From the NCBI RefSeq assembly GCF_019396405.1, contig NZ_JAHKRL010000373.1, forward strand, positions 1 through 42,154: DNA of 42,154 nt, read 5' to 3'. Shown in pieces: positions 34,404 to 42,154 of the stretch (positions within the stretch are counted from its first letter, which is position 1; the number at the start of each line of letters is the position of its first letter). This stretch comes from Nonomuraea rhizosphaerae (GTDB lineage Bacteria; Actinomycetota; Actinomycetes; Streptosporangiales; Streptosporangiaceae). The notes below the pieces were generated by a model. It ran no database searches. It saw only the letters and a program-made list of their open reading frames with translations, and was not told the origin of the DNA. The translations under genes were made by a program, and so were the position numbers.

Positions 34404-35516
34404 GTGACGCCATTCCTGATCGACGTTCCCGAGTCCGACCTGGCCGACCTGCGGGCGCGGCTGAGGAACACCCGCTGGCCGGAGCCCGAGACGGTGCCGG
34501 ACGAGTCCCAGGGCGTCCCGCTGGCCTACCTGCGGGAGCTGTGCGGCTACTGGGCCGGCCTGTACGACTGGCGGCGGGCGGAGGCGCGGCTCAACGCCTT
34601 CCCGCAGTTCCGGATGGAGATCGGCGGCCTCGGCATCCATCTCCTGCACGTACGCTCCCCGCACCCGTCCGCGACCCCGCTGGTCATGACGCACGGCTGG
34701 CCCGGGTCGGTGATCGAGTTCCTCGACGTCATCGGGCCGCTGACCGACCCGGCGGACCCGGCGGACGCCTTCCACGTCGTCTGCCCCTCGCTGCCCGGCT
34801 ACGGCTTCAGCGACAAACCCGCCCGCGCCGGCTGGGGCATCGAGCGCGTCGCCGACGCGTGGGCGGAGCTGATGGACAGGCTCGGGTACGAGCGGTACGG
34901 CGCGCAGGGCCACGACTGGGGCACCAGCGTCAGCACCTTGCTGGCGCGGCGGCATCCGGAGCACGTCATCGGCATCCACCTGGTGCCGCCCCTGGCCGCT
35001 CCCGGCGACGCGATCACCGAGGCCGAGCGGTCGGCGCTGGCCGAGCTGAGGCAGGCCGGGGAGCAGGGCGACGGCTACAACCTGATGCAGTCCACCCGGC
35101 CCCAGACCATCGGGTACGCGCTGGTGGACTCCCCCGCCGCGCTGTGCGGGTGGATGGCGGAGAAGTTCCTCGCCTGGTCCGATCCCCGCAGCGAGCTGAG
35201 CAGGGACGCGATGCTCGACAACGTCTCGCTCTACTGGCTGACCGCCACGGGCGCGTCGTCGGCGCGCCTGTACTGGGAGAGCTTCAAGCAGGTGCGGACC
35301 TGGTTCACCGAGTCGAACCCGGACACGGTCGACGTGCCCACCGGCGCGTCGATCTTCCCCAAGGAGCTGCCCCGGCCCTCGCGCCGCTGGGCGGCCCGGC
35401 GTTTCACCGACCTCCGCCACTGGAACGAGCTGGACAGGGGCGGCCACTTCGCCGCCCTTGAGCAGCCCAAGCTGTTCGTGGACGAGGTCCGCGCCTTCTT
35501 CCGCCTGCTCCGCTGA
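34404..35516 (+). CDS. Epoxide hydrolase (alpha/beta hydrolase with EPHN domain)
   Basis: This 370-residue enzyme hydrolyses epoxides to diols. The N-terminal EPHN domain ([23 protein letters not shown]) is typical of microsomal-type bacterial epoxide hydrolases. The oxyanion motif is HGWP (97-100), the nucleophile Asp171 (GHDWG) and the base His348 ([11 protein letters not shown]). Start GTG 34404 is preferred because GGAAAGG lies upstream; ATG 34371 would add 11 residues without an SD. The stop codon is inside an 18-bp palindrome shared with pyrD. Confidence 0.9.
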   Translation: MTPFLIDVPESDLADLRARLRNTRWPEPETVPDESQGVPLAYLRELCGYWAGLYDWRRAEARLNAFPQFRMEIGGLGIHLLHVRSPHPSATPLVMTHGWPGSVIEFLDVIGPLTDPADPADAFHVVCPSLPGYGFSDKPARAGWGIERVADAWAELMDRLGYERYGAQGHDWGTSVSTLLARRHPEHVIGIHLVPPLAAPGDAITEAERSALAELRQAGEQGDGYNLMQSTRPQTIGYALVDSPAALCGWMAEKFLAWSDPRSELSRDAMLDNVSLYWLTATGASSARLYWESFKQVRTWFTESNPDTVDVPTGASIFPKELPRPSRRWAARRFTDLRHWNELDRGGHFAALEQPKLFVDEVRAFFRLLR

Positions 35517-35530
35517 GGCACGTGCCTCAG
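35513..35530. terminator. 18-bp perfect palindrome containing the stop codons of both convergent genes
   Basis: CTGAGGCACGTGCCTCAG includes TGA of the epoxide hydrolase gene (35514-35516) and the TGA of pyrD on the other strand (35527-35529). As RNA it can form a 7-bp stem on either transcript. Confidence 0.6.
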
Positions 35531-36579
35531 GCCGTGCGGCCGATCGCCTCGGTGATCGACTTCATGCCGTGCCGCCGGACCCGGCGGGCGAGCCGGCGGT
35601 GGATGCGCGAGGCCCACAGCGGCCCGCCGTAGATCCACCCCGTGTACCCCTGCACCAGGGTGGCCCCGGCGAGCAGGCGCTCCCACACGTCGTCCACGTC
35701 CTCCACCCCGCCCACCGACACCAGCGTGAGCCGGTCGCCGGCGCGGGCCCGCAGGCGGCGCAGCACCTCCAGCGAGCGGGCCTTGAGCGGCCGGCCCGAC
35801 AGCCCGCCGGTCTCGCCGCCGTGCCTGATCGTGGTGTTGGTCGCGATGATCCCGTCCAGCCCCAGCTCCAGGGCCAGGTCGGCGACCGCGTCGACGTCCT
35901 CGTCGGCCAGGTCGGGGGCGATCTTCACCAGCAGCGGGGTACGGCGCGGCGTGCCGTCGGCGACGTCCTTGACCGAGGCGAGCAGCGGCCGCAGCTTCGA
36001 GACGGCCTGAAGGTCGCGCAGGCCGGGCGTGTTGGGCGAGCTGACGTTGACCACGAGGTAGTCGGCGAGCGCGGCCAGTTCCTTGGCACTGGCCACGTAG
36101 TCGGCGGCGGCCTCGGACTCGGGCACCACCTTGGTCTTGCCGATGTTCACCCCGATCACGACCGGGACGCCCCGGGTGCGGCGCAGGCGGCGCGAGGCGG
36201 CCACGGCCCCGGCGTTGTTGAAGCCCATCCGGTTGATCACCGCCTGGCCCGGCACCAGCCGGAACAGCCGCGGCCTGGGGTTGCCCGGCTGGGCGTGCGC
36301 GGTGATGGTGCCGACCTCGACGTGCCCGAACCCCAGGGCGGCCACGCCCTCGGCGCAGGCGGCGTCCTTGTCGAACCCGGCGGCCAGGCCCAGCGGCCCG
36401 GGGAAGTGCACGCCGAACGCGCTCACGCGCAGGACGGGGTCGCGCGGCGCGAGCGCTCGGTGAAGCAGCCGCTTGAGCAGGGGCAGCGCCGAGAGCAGCG
36501 CGAGGGCCCTGACGGTCAGGTGGTGCACGGCCTCGGCGTCGAAACGTCGCAAGACCTGCGTGAACACGAGGCGATACAT
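35527..36579 (-). CDS. pyrD: Dihydroorotate dehydrogenase (quinone), class 2
   Basis: This 350-residue FMN enzyme oxidises dihydroorotate to orotate in pyrimidine synthesis, passing electrons to quinone. The class 2 N-terminal membrane-association helices ([16 protein letters not shown]..., to about residue 45) are present. The barrel has [10 protein letters not shown], the INRMGFNN segment, [12 protein letters not shown] with the class 2 catalytic Ser, and a C-terminal phosphate-binding [14 protein letters not shown] 36579 is divergent from the tautomerase gene with only 34 bp between. Confidence 0.96.
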   Translation of the reverse strand: MYRLVFTQVLRRFDAEAVHHLTVRALALLSALPLLKRLLHRALAPRDPVLRVSAFGVHFPGPLGLAAGFDKDAACAEGVAALGFGHVEVGTITAHAQPGNPRPRLFRLVPGQAVINRMGFNNAGAVAASRRLRRTRGVPVVIGVNIGKTKVVPESEAAADYVASAKELAALADYLVVNVSSPNTPGLRDLQAVSKLRPLLASVKDVADGTPRRTPLLVKIAPDLADEDVDAVADLALELGLDGIIATNTTIRHGGETGGLSGRPLKARSLEVLRRLRARAGDRLTLVSVGGVEDVDDVWERLLAGATLVQGYTGWIYGGPLWASRIHRRLARRVRRHGMKSITEAIGRTA

Positions 36580-36600
36580 CAGGGCTCAGGCTACATCTTC

Positions 36601-36606
36601 TACAGT
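36601..36606 (+). promoter_or_regulatory. -10 box of a probable leaderless promoter for the tautomerase gene
   Basis: TACAGT, 7 nt, ATG 36614. Only 34 bp separate this gene from the divergent pyrD start, so there is little room for an untranslated leader. Confidence 0.55.
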
Positions 36607-36613
36607 GGCGGTC

Positions 36614-36988
36614 ATGGCCCAGCTGAAGATCTACGGACGGCGCGACGTGTGGGCGGGGCGGCGGCGGGAGCTGTCGGACCTGCTGCAGTCGTGCCTGGTG
36701 AGCGCGTGGGGGCTGCCGGAGGACAAGCGCTTCCACCGCTTCCTGCTGCTCGACGCCGACGACTTCGTCTGCCCTCAGCGCAGCGACCAGTACCTGATCA
36801 TCGAGGTCGTCTGCTTCACCGGCCGCAGCGACGACGCCAAGCGGGCGCTGATCCGGGCGATCTACGAGCGCTGCGGGCTGCCGCCCGAGGACGTGGAGAT
36901 CACGATCATCGAGATGCCCAAGGTCAACTGGGGTATTCGCGGGGTTCCGGCGGACGAGCTGGCGCTGACGTACAAGGTGGAGGTCTAG
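36614..36988 (+). CDS. Tautomerase-superfamily protein
   Basis: This 124-residue protein has a tautomerase-like (4-OT/MIF fold) pattern with a duplicated beta-alpha-beta layout: [12 protein letters not shown] at the N-terminus, [14 protein letters not shown] in the middle and [21 protein letters not shown] followed by [13 protein letters not shown]. In active tautomerases the residue after the initiator Met is the catalytic Pro; here it is Ala. The protein may therefore use another mechanism or be non-enzymatic. Its stop codon overlaps that of the next gene in a shared CTAG. Confidence 0.83.
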   Translation: MAQLKIYGRRDVWAGRRRELSDLLQSCLVSAWGLPEDKRFHRFLLLDADDFVCPQRSDQYLIIEVVCFTGRSDDAKRALIRAIYERCGLPPEDVEITIIEMPKVNWGIRGVPADELALTYKVEV

Positions 36989-37650
36989 CCGAGGGTGCCG
37001 AGCGCGAACGCGCCCGCGCCGATCGCCAGGGCCAGCGGGACGGCCCACCACCTCGGCGCCGGGCCGTCGCGCAGCACCTTGACGCCGAGCGGCACGAGCG
37101 CGACGCACAGGCCCACGGTCGCCACGATCGACATCGGGCCGGTGCCCTTCAGCACACCGATCGGCAGCGCGGACATCAGGCCCAGCGCGAGCGCCCGCGC
37201 GAGGCCGAGCGTGCCGGCCCGCCACAGGCCGATCGCCAGCACGATCCAGCCGAAGAACAGTGCCACGCTGAGCGAGGCGAAGACGTGGAAGGCTCCGTAC
37301 GAGTCCGCCACCGCGTTACGGGCGGCCGAAAGTCCCTGCACGGAGACGAGCTGGAACGCCAGATGGCTGATCCCGGCGTGGAACGTGCGCTCGAAGAGCC
37401 CGAGCAGCACCATCGCCGCGCCCCACGGCGCGACCCGGGCCAGCCGCAGCACGCCGGGCCAGAGCAGCACGTTGCCCGCCGCGAAGCAGCTGTAGGAGGC
37501 GGTCATCAGCGCGGGCTCCGCGGCGAAGGCCGCGAGCTGGCTCGGGAAGAAGCCGTCGTACGGCAGGCGCAGCAGCACGCCCGCGAGCATGAGGACGGGG
37601 GCCGCGGTGAGGCTGACGCCCTCCGCCCAGCGTCCGGGGAATTCGGTCAT
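36985..37650 (-). CDS. Integral membrane protein of unknown function
   Basis: This 221-residue protein has about six hydrophobic segments (e.g. [43 protein letters not shown]) and short loops. Family not recognised with confidence. Start ATG 37650; a TTG 12 bp upstream is an alternative. A small hairpin GCCCCG/CGGGGC overlaps the leader (37651-37669). It converges with the tautomerase gene: both stops share CTAG at 36985-36988. Confidence 0.75.
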   Translation of the reverse strand: MTEFPGRWAEGVSLTAAPVLMLAGVLLRLPYDGFFPSQLAAFAAEPALMTASYSCFAAGNVLLWPGVLRLARVAPWGAAMVLLGLFERTFHAGISHLAFQLVSVQGLSAARNAVADSYGAFHVFASLSVALFFGWIVLAIGLWRAGTLGLARALALGLMSALPIGVLKGTGPMSIVATVGLCVALVPLGVKVLRDGPAPRWWAVPLALAIGAGAFALGTLG

Positions 37651-37726
37651 GCCCCGATCCAACCGGGGCGCGCGGAGCCGGTCATTGGCGCAGGGGCGAG
37701 GGTCAGGGGTAGACCTGGGTGGACGG

Positions 37727-37732
37727 TATCGT
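37727..37732 (+). promoter_or_regulatory. -10 box of a probable leaderless lpdA promoter
   Basis: TATCGT, 7 nt, ATG 37740. No SD. The -35 region is weak. Confidence 0.55.
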
Positions 37733-37739
37733 CCGACGC

Positions 37740-39119
37740 ATGAGCACTCACTATGACGTCGTCGTTCTCGGCGCGGGTCCCGGAGGTTACACGGCTGCGG
37801 TCCGCGCCGCCCAGCTCGGGCTGCGCACAGCGGTCGTCGAGGAGAAGTACTGGGGTGGCGTCTGCCTGAACGTGGGCTGCATCCCGTCCAAGGCGCTGTT
37901 GCGCAACGCGGAGCTCGCCCATATTTTCCACAGCGAGGCCAAGACCTTCGGCATCAGCGGCGAGGTCAGCTTCGACTACGGCGCCGCCTTCCAGCGCAGC
38001 CGCAAGGTGGCCGACGGCCGGGTCAAGGGCGTCCACTACCTGATGAAGAAGAACGCCATCAAGGAGTACGACGGCCGCGGCACGTTCCTGGACGCCAACA
38101 CCATCCAGGTCAACGACGAGACCATCACCTTTGCCCACTGCATCATCGCCGCCGGCGCCACCACCAGGCTGATCCCCGGCACGTCGCTGTCGGAGCGGGT
38201 GGTGACGTACGAGGAGCAGATCATGACCGACCAGCTCCCGGGCAGCGTCATCATCGCGGGCGCGGGCGCGATCGGCGTGGAGTTCGCGTATGTGCTGCAC
38301 AACTACGGCGTCAAGGTGACGATCGTCGAGTTCCTCGACCGCATGGTGCCGCTGGAGGACGAGGAGGTCTCCGCCGAGCTGGCCAAGCGCTACAAGCGGC
38401 TCGGCATCGAGGTGCTCACCTCCACCCGGGTGGACGGCATCGACGACACCGGCTCCTCGGTCAAGGTCACCGTCACCCGCAACGACCAGCAGCAGGTGCT
38501 GGAGGCCGACAAGGTCATGCAGGCCATCGGGTTCGCGCCGCGGGTGGACGGCTACGGCCTGGAGAAGACCGGCGTGGCGCTCACCGACCGGGGCGCGATC
38601 GCCGTGGACGGCCGGTGCCGCACGAACGTGCCGCACATCTTCGCCATCGGCGACGTCACCGCCAAGCTCATGCTGGCGCACGCGGCCGAGGCCATGGGCA
38701 TCATCGCGGCCGAGACGATCGGCGACGCGGAGACCATGGAGCTCGACTACGTGATGATCCCGCGGGCCACCTACTGCCAGCCGCAGGTGGCCAGCTTCGG
38801 CTACACCGAGGCGCAGGCCCGCGACCTGGGGTACGACGTGAAGGTCGTCAAGTTCCCGTTCACCGCGAACGGCAAGGCGCACGGCCTCGGCGACTCGACC
38901 GGCTTCGTCAAGATCATCAGCGACAACCAGTACGGCGAGCTGCTCGGCGCGCACCTGATCGGCCCCGAGGTGACGGAGCTGCTGCCGGAGCTGACGCTGG
39001 CCCAGCAGTGGGACCTGACGGTGCACGAGGTGGCGCGCAACGTGCACGCGCACCCGACGCTCGGCGAGGCGGTCAAGGAGGCGATCCACGGCCTCGCGGG
39101 CCACATGATCAACATGTAG
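37740..39119 (+). CDS. lpdA: Dihydrolipoyl dehydrogenase (E3)
   Basis: This 459-residue flavoprotein reoxidises dihydrolipoamide on E2 or the glycine cleavage H protein, with NAD as acceptor. It has the N-terminal FAD motif GAGPGG (11-16), the redox disulfide Cys42/Cys47 ([10 protein letters not shown]), the NAD-binding GAGAIGVE, the second FAD motif (IFAIGDV) and the C-terminal catalytic His438/Glu443 (HPTLGE). It is the natural E3 for the E1/E2 operon at the start of the window, 34 kb away. Start ATG 37740 is leaderless-like. Confidence 0.96.
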   Translation: MSTHYDVVVLGAGPGGYTAAVRAAQLGLRTAVVEEKYWGGVCLNVGCIPSKALLRNAELAHIFHSEAKTFGISGEVSFDYGAAFQRSRKVADGRVKGVHYLMKKNAIKEYDGRGTFLDANTIQVNDETITFAHCIIAAGATTRLIPGTSLSERVVTYEEQIMTDQLPGSVIIAGAGAIGVEFAYVLHNYGVKVTIVEFLDRMVPLEDEEVSAELAKRYKRLGIEVLTSTRVDGIDDTGSSVKVTVTRNDQQQVLEADKVMQAIGFAPRVDGYGLEKTGVALTDRGAIAVDGRCRTNVPHIFAIGDVTAKLMLAHAAEAMGIIAAETIGDAETMELDYVMIPRATYCQPQVASFGYTEAQARDLGYDVKVVKFPFTANGKAHGLGDSTGFVKIISDNQYGELLGAHLIGPEVTELLPELTLAQQWDLTVHEVARNVHAHPTLGEAVKEAIHGLAGHMINM

Positions 39120-39125
39120 GGGCGT

Positions 39126-39146
39126 GGCCCCGGGCGGCTCGGGGCC
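39126..39146. terminator. Terminator after lpdA
   Basis: GGCCCCG/CGGGGCC 7-bp perfect stem, loop GGCGGCT, starting 7 bp after the lpdA stop. The convergent fulvocin-C-related gene ends 37 bp beyond, so it may work on both strands. Confidence 0.75.
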
Positions 39147-39182
39147 TCACCCGCCTGGCGCGGCTCGCCTTCCCGGCCTGCC

Positions 39183-39572
39183 TCACCTGATCGAGCAGGA
39201 TCCCCCGGGCGGGCCGAGCGTCGCGAACAGGTCGTGCGCCTCGTCCGCCCCGAACGCCGCGACGGCCCTGCCGCCGAGCGCGTCGAGCTTGTCGCGGTCG
39301 AACGGCCGGTCCTGCCGATGGACCTCCGGTACGAGAACCTGCGCGTCGGCTATGACGTGCCGCTGCTCGGCCGACAGGTCGGGGTGCCCGTCGAGGTAGT
39401 GGCCGAAGTGCTCCGTCCACAGCCGGGCCTTGGTGTCGGGCGTGAGCCGCCGGTAGATCGCCTTGCGATAGGCGAAGGAGAACGTGCTGTACTCCGCGTA
39501 GGTGCGCGGAAGCCGGTCGCTGTTGGCCTGAACCCAGGCGTGGGCTTCGTCCCACTCGTTGTCTGAAGTCAT
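39183..39572 (-). CDS. Fulvocin-C-related protein, short form
   Basis: This 129-residue protein resembles the actinobacterial family annotated as bacteriocin fulvocin C-related: WVQANSDRLPRTYAEYSTFSFAYRKAIYRRLTP and ARLWTEHFGHYLDGHPDLSAEQRHVI in order. Family members, as I recall, continue past the LFATLG segment into a Cys-rich tail; here the chain stops at GGSCSIR with a single Cys, so it may be truncated. No signal peptide. Start ATG 39572 with a GGCGGAAG tract just upstream. Function unknown; the bacteriocin label rests only on family naming. Confidence 0.7.
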   Translation of the reverse strand: MTSDNEWDEAHAWVQANSDRLPRTYAEYSTFSFAYRKAIYRRLTPDTKARLWTEHFGHYLDGHPDLSAEQRHVIADAQVLVPEVHRQDRPFDRDKLDALGGRAVAAFGADEAHDLFATLGPPGGSCSIR

Positions 39573-39623
39573 CTTCCGCCCAGTACAGCACGGTGACCGC
39601 CGGGCCTGCCATCGAGTTATGCC

Positions 39624-39652
39624 TTGCAGAAAATTACTCACCTGTATAACTT
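39624..39652 (+). promoter_or_regulatory. Well-formed leaderless promoter
   Basis: TTGCAG (39624-39629), 17-bp spacer, TAACTT (39647-39652), then 7 nt to ATG 39660. The block is A+T-rich and lies in the divergent region between the fulvocin-C-related and membrane-protein genes. This is the best -35/-10 pair among the 7-nt leaderless sites. Confidence 0.7.
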
Positions 39653-39659
39653 TACTCGC

Positions 39660-40046
39660 ATGGATAACAAGACTTGGGCTCCGGTCCGGATCCTCTTCGT
39701 CGTCATGCTCGTGATCTCCCTGCTCGCCCTCGCCGTCGCGGGCGTCGTCGGCGGTGACTGGGTGGTGTGGGTGCGAGGCGTCGCCGTCGCCGCGGCCGCC
39801 GCCTGGCTCATCACGCTGACCGGCCGCGCCGCCGAAGGACACCTGCCCGCCTACGTCCGCATCCGCTTCATCGCCACCATCGCGCCCATCGGCATCCTGC
39901 TGATCGTGGCCGTCCCCTCCAGCGGCTACCCGGCGTGGATGCGGGTCGAGCAGGCCCTGGTCGGAGTGCTGCTGGCGGCCGTCGCCGTGATCGTCAACCG
40001 TCGTGCCGTACGACAGGCGTACCCCAAGCGTGGCAAGCTCGGGTGA
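39660..40046 (+). CDS. Small membrane protein encoded upstream of a TetR gene
   Basis: This 128-residue protein has four predicted membrane helices (11-31, 36-55, 67-85, 95-112) and a basic C-terminal tail (NRRAVRQAYPKRGKLG). Family not recognised. The TetR gene starts 1 bp after its stop, so the two are co-transcribed and the TetR protein may control this gene. Confidence 0.8.
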   Translation: MDNKTWAPVRILFVVMLVISLLALAVAGVVGGDWVVWVRGVAVAAAAAWLITLTGRAAEGHLPAYVRIRFIATIAPIGILLIVAVPSSGYPAWMRVEQALVGVLLAAVAVIVNRRAVRQAYPKRGKLG

Positions 40047-40047
40047 C

Positions 40048-40623
40048 ATGCAGACAGCTCGCCGCGCCGCGACCGAGGCACGCAGGGCGCAGATCGCGCA
40101 GGCCACGATCGCCGTCCTGGCCCGGCGCGGGTACGCCGCCACCACGTTCGAGGCCATCTGCGAGCACGCGGGGCTCAGCAGCAAGCGGCTGATCTCCTAC
40201 CATTTCTCCACCAAGGACGAGCTGCTGGCGGCCGTCGTGCGCAAGGTGATCGAGGACGCCGCCGCCTTCATGCGGCCCGCGCTCGACGCCGCCGGCGGGG
40301 TGCGCGACCTGCTCCAGGCCTACATCAGGTCGAACGTGGCCTTCGTCGCCGCCCATCCCGACCACGTGCGGGCCGTGCAGCAGATCGCGCTCAACGCCGC
40401 CGCGGCCGGGGGGCAGGAGGCCGACGAGGGGGTGGCCCGGCTGGTGGCGATGTTCGACGACGGGCAGCGTACGGGGGCGTTCCGGGCGTTCGACTCGACG
40501 ATCATGGCCGCCACGGTGCGGGCGGCGCTCGACGTGGTGGCCGAGCGGCTGGTCAGGGGGCTGGATCCGGAGCTGTGCGCGGACGAACTGGCCGAGACGT
40601 TCGACCGGGCCACCCGCCCGTGA
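40048..40623 (+). CDS. TetR-family regulator co-transcribed with the small membrane protein
   Basis: This 191-residue regulator has the helix-turn-helix in ATTFEAICEHAGLSSKRLISYHFSTKDELLAAV. The ligand domain is Ala-rich and of no specific subfamily I can name. There is no SD of its own; translation probably follows from the upstream gene through stop-start proximity (TGA-C-ATG). The likely target is its own leaderless promoter at 39624-39652. Confidence 0.9.
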   Translation: MQTARRAATEARRAQIAQATIAVLARRGYAATTFEAICEHAGLSSKRLISYHFSTKDELLAAVVRKVIEDAAAFMRPALDAAGGVRDLLQAYIRSNVAFVAAHPDHVRAVQQIALNAAAAGGQEADEGVARLVAMFDDGQRTGAFRAFDSTIMAATVRAALDVVAERLVRGLDPELCADELAETFDRATRP

Positions 40624-40641
40624 CTTTCGGGTGGGCGGGTC

Positions 40642-41865
40642 TCAGGTGGTGGTCAGGGCCACCGTCGGGGACAGGCGGGCGGCTCGCACGGCCGGGTAGA
40701 GTCCCGCGATCGTGCCGATGACCAGCGTGGCGGCGAGCGCGCCGCCGAGCGCCCACGGCGGCACCACGGCGGGCCAGCCGCGCGACATCGCGTAGACCGT
40801 GGTGGCCAGCGCCCCGAGCACCGCCCCCACCACCCCGCCCAGCGCCGACAGCAGCAGCGACTCCGCCAGGAACTGCAGCCGCACCTGCCCCCGCGTCGCC
40901 CCGAGCGAGCGGCGCAGCCCGATCTCGCTGCGGCGCTCCAGCACCGAGATCACCATCGTGTTCGCCACGCCGACGCCGCCGACCAGGAGCGCGACCGCGC
41001 CGAGGCCGAGCAGCAGGTTCGTGAACGCGCCGGCCGCCGCCGCCTTGGCCGCCAGCGCGTCGGACGGCCTGCTGACCTGGACCTCCTCAGGGTTCTCCGG
41101 GTTCACGGTGCGCGGCAGCACCGCTCGTACGCCCTCCACCGACTCCTCCGACGACCGTTCGTACACCACGGACGGATGCCCGTCGAAGCCCAGCAGCTCC
41201 TGCGCGGCCGGGAAGCCGATCAGCGCCGACCGCTCGATCTCCGGCGCCAGCGGCATCGGCGTCAGGATGCCGGTCACCGTGAACCACCGGCCGCCGATCC
41301 ACACCCGCACCCCGGTCCGGGTGATGCCGAGCGTCTCGGCGCTCTTGGAGCCGAGGACGACCACGGGCCGGCGTTCGGTGGCGGCGTTGAGCCAGACGCC
41401 CTTGGCGACGGCGCCCTCCAGCGTGTCCAGCAGCCCCACGGACGCCGCCTGTACGGCGATGCCGCCGGTCACGGCCACGGGGATGTGGTCGGTGCGCCGG
41501 ATCGTGACGGTGGAGACCATCCCGGTGGCGGCGGCCGTACGGACCGGGCCGATGCGCCGGACCATGGCGACCGCGCCGGTGGGCAGCTCGGCGTTCTCGC
41601 CGAACATGGTCTGTCCCGCCGAGACGGTGAGCAGGTTGGTGCCGAGGCGGTCGAGCCGGCGCAGCAGCTGCTCCCGCGAGGAGGCCGAGATGCCGATCAC
41701 CGCGATCATGGTCGCGATGCCGATGGCGATGCCGAGCGCGGACAGGATCACCCTGGTCGGGCGGGTGCTGAGCCCGGCCGCGCCGACCCGCAGGACGTCG
41801 GCCAGGCCCAGGCGGGCCGGGATCAGCCGGGCGCGGGGTGGCTTGGCGAGGGTCAGCCGGGTCAT
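40642..41865 (-). CDS. ABC transporter permease, MacB/FtsX type
   Basis: This 407-residue permease has one membrane helix near the N-terminus (about 38-60), a large extracellular MacB-PCD-like domain (about 65-270) and a C-terminal FtsX domain with three helices (about 285-407; [24 protein letters not shown] is the coupling segment). Such systems act in efflux of peptides/macrolides or envelope stress as mechanotransmitters and do not move the substrate through the membrane themselves. Its ATG overlaps the TGA of the ATPase gene by 4 bp. Confidence 0.92.
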   Translation of the reverse strand: MTRLTLAKPPRARLIPARLGLADVLRVGAAGLSTRPTRVILSALGIAIGIATMIAVIGISASSREQLLRRLDRLGTNLLTVSAGQTMFGENAELPTGAVAMVRRIGPVRTAAATGMVSTVTIRRTDHIPVAVTGGIAVQAASVGLLDTLEGAVAKGVWLNAATERRPVVVLGSKSAETLGITRTGVRVWIGGRWFTVTGILTPMPLAPEIERSALIGFPAAQELLGFDGHPSVVYERSSEESVEGVRAVLPRTVNPENPEEVQVSRPSDALAAKAAAAGAFTNLLLGLGAVALLVGGVGVANTMVISVLERRSEIGLRRSLGATRGQVRLQFLAESLLLSALGGVVGAVLGALATTVYAMSRGWPAVVPPWALGGALAATLVIGTIAGLYPAVRAARLSPTVALTTT

Positions 41866-42154
41866 GCCGGGGCTCCGTTCGAGAGGTCGGCGACGATGTG
41901 GCCGTCGCGGAGTCTGACCTGGCGGTGGCACCAGGAGGCGACGTCGGCGTCATGCGTGATGACCGCGATCGTCGTACCGGCCGTGTGCAGGTCGCCCAGC
42001 ACGGCCAGCACCTCCGCGCCCGAGGCGGAGTCCAGGTTGCCGGTCGGCTCGTCGGCCAGCAGCAGCGGCGGGTCGCCGGCCACGGCGCGGGCCACCGCGA
42101 CCCGCTGCTGCTCGCCGCCCGAGAGCTGGTTCGGCCGGTGCCCGAGCCGGTGGC
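41862..42154 (-). CDS. ABC transporter ATP-binding protein, MacB type (N-terminal part outside window)
   Basis: The frame runs to the right edge without a start. Visible are the signature [14 protein letters not shown], Walker [13 protein letters not shown] and the switch His in [10 protein letters not shown]. The DEPTGNLD form and coupling to an FtsX-type permease place it in the LolD/MacB group. The Walker A part lies beyond base 42154. Confidence 0.93.
   Translation of the reverse strand, partial: HRLGHRPNQLSGGEQQRVAVARAVAGDPPLLLADEPTGNLDSASGAEVLAVLGDLHTAGTTIAVITHDADVASWCHRQVRLRDGHIVADLSNGAPA

Noticed and set aside
39183-39572. True bacteriocin locus
   Set aside because: The name comes from family annotation only. 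There is no leader peptide, immunity or export gene linked to it.
39109-39612. Alternative minus-strand frame over the fulvocin-C-related gene
   Set aside because: Arg/Ala/Pro-rich translation with no family pattern, whereas the chosen frame matches a known family.

Overview
The window is a 42 kb piece of a high-G+C actinobacterial chromosome. The gene set and protein flavour (BldC, valine dehydrogenase, DUF3073, BCKDH-type complex, many GTG starts, several apparently leaderless genes) fit the Streptosporangiales/Streptomycetales; Nonomuraea or a relative is my best guess, from memory and not from a search. It reads as ordinary chromosome: I see no insertion sequence, prophage, CRISPR array, tRNA or rRNA, and no single block that is clearly a new multi-gene system.

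Layout. (1) 1-3676, minus strand: a translationally coupled E1alpha-E1beta-E2 2-oxoacid dehydrogenase operon, after the tail of an unidentified plus-strand gene and a 19-bp tandem repeat. (2) 3905-7777, plus: purS, a GHKL (RsbW-like) ATPase gene, purQ and purL, closed by a 17-bp perfect hairpin. (3) 7832-11651: a secreted collagen-like protein (minus), divergent from a membrane class III nucleotide cyclase that is followed by a Crp-family regulator. (4) 11695-19238: two DHA2-type MFS exporters around a TetR gene with a conspicuous operator, an ABC exporter with a MerR-type promoter, and a Tat-exported PhoX-like protein. (5) 19353-22688: an SCP2-like protein, a Pro-rich DUF4190 membrane protein, and a MarR/short-chain dehydrogenase pair with a tandem operator. 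(6) 22747-28647: purF-purM, DUF3073, vdh, an uncharacterised conserved gene and bldC. As I remember it, this is the same order as the S. coelicolor SCO4086-SCO4091 neighbourhood. (7) 28893-33544: TetR and LacI regulators, a small conserved protein, and a lipoprotein amidase/GH20 hexosaminidase pair. (8) 33568-42154: nucleotidyltransferase, epoxide hydrolase, pyrD, tautomerase, membrane protein, lpdA (the E3 matching region 1), a fulvocin-C-related protein, a small membrane protein with TetR, and a MacB/FtsX-type ABC system cut by the window end.

Together the window holds five purine genes (purS, Q, L, F, M), one pyrimidine gene (pyrD), branched-chain amino-acid catabolism (vdh plus the E1/E2/E3 parts), and a set of exporters each next to its own regulator or operator.

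The most interesting material is regulatory: a recurring -10 box placed exactly 7 nt before the start codon at eight genes (leaderless transcription), a 19-bp-spacer MerR-type promoter, well-formed TetR and MarR operators, and three convergent gene pairs whose stop codons lie in a shared palindrome. Among proteins, the cyclase has Gln/Asn where the Lys/Asp purine-selecting pair is expected and lies just upstream of a Crp-type regulator, and the collagen-like protein has 43 uninterrupted Gly-X-Y triplets rich in Lys-Asp.
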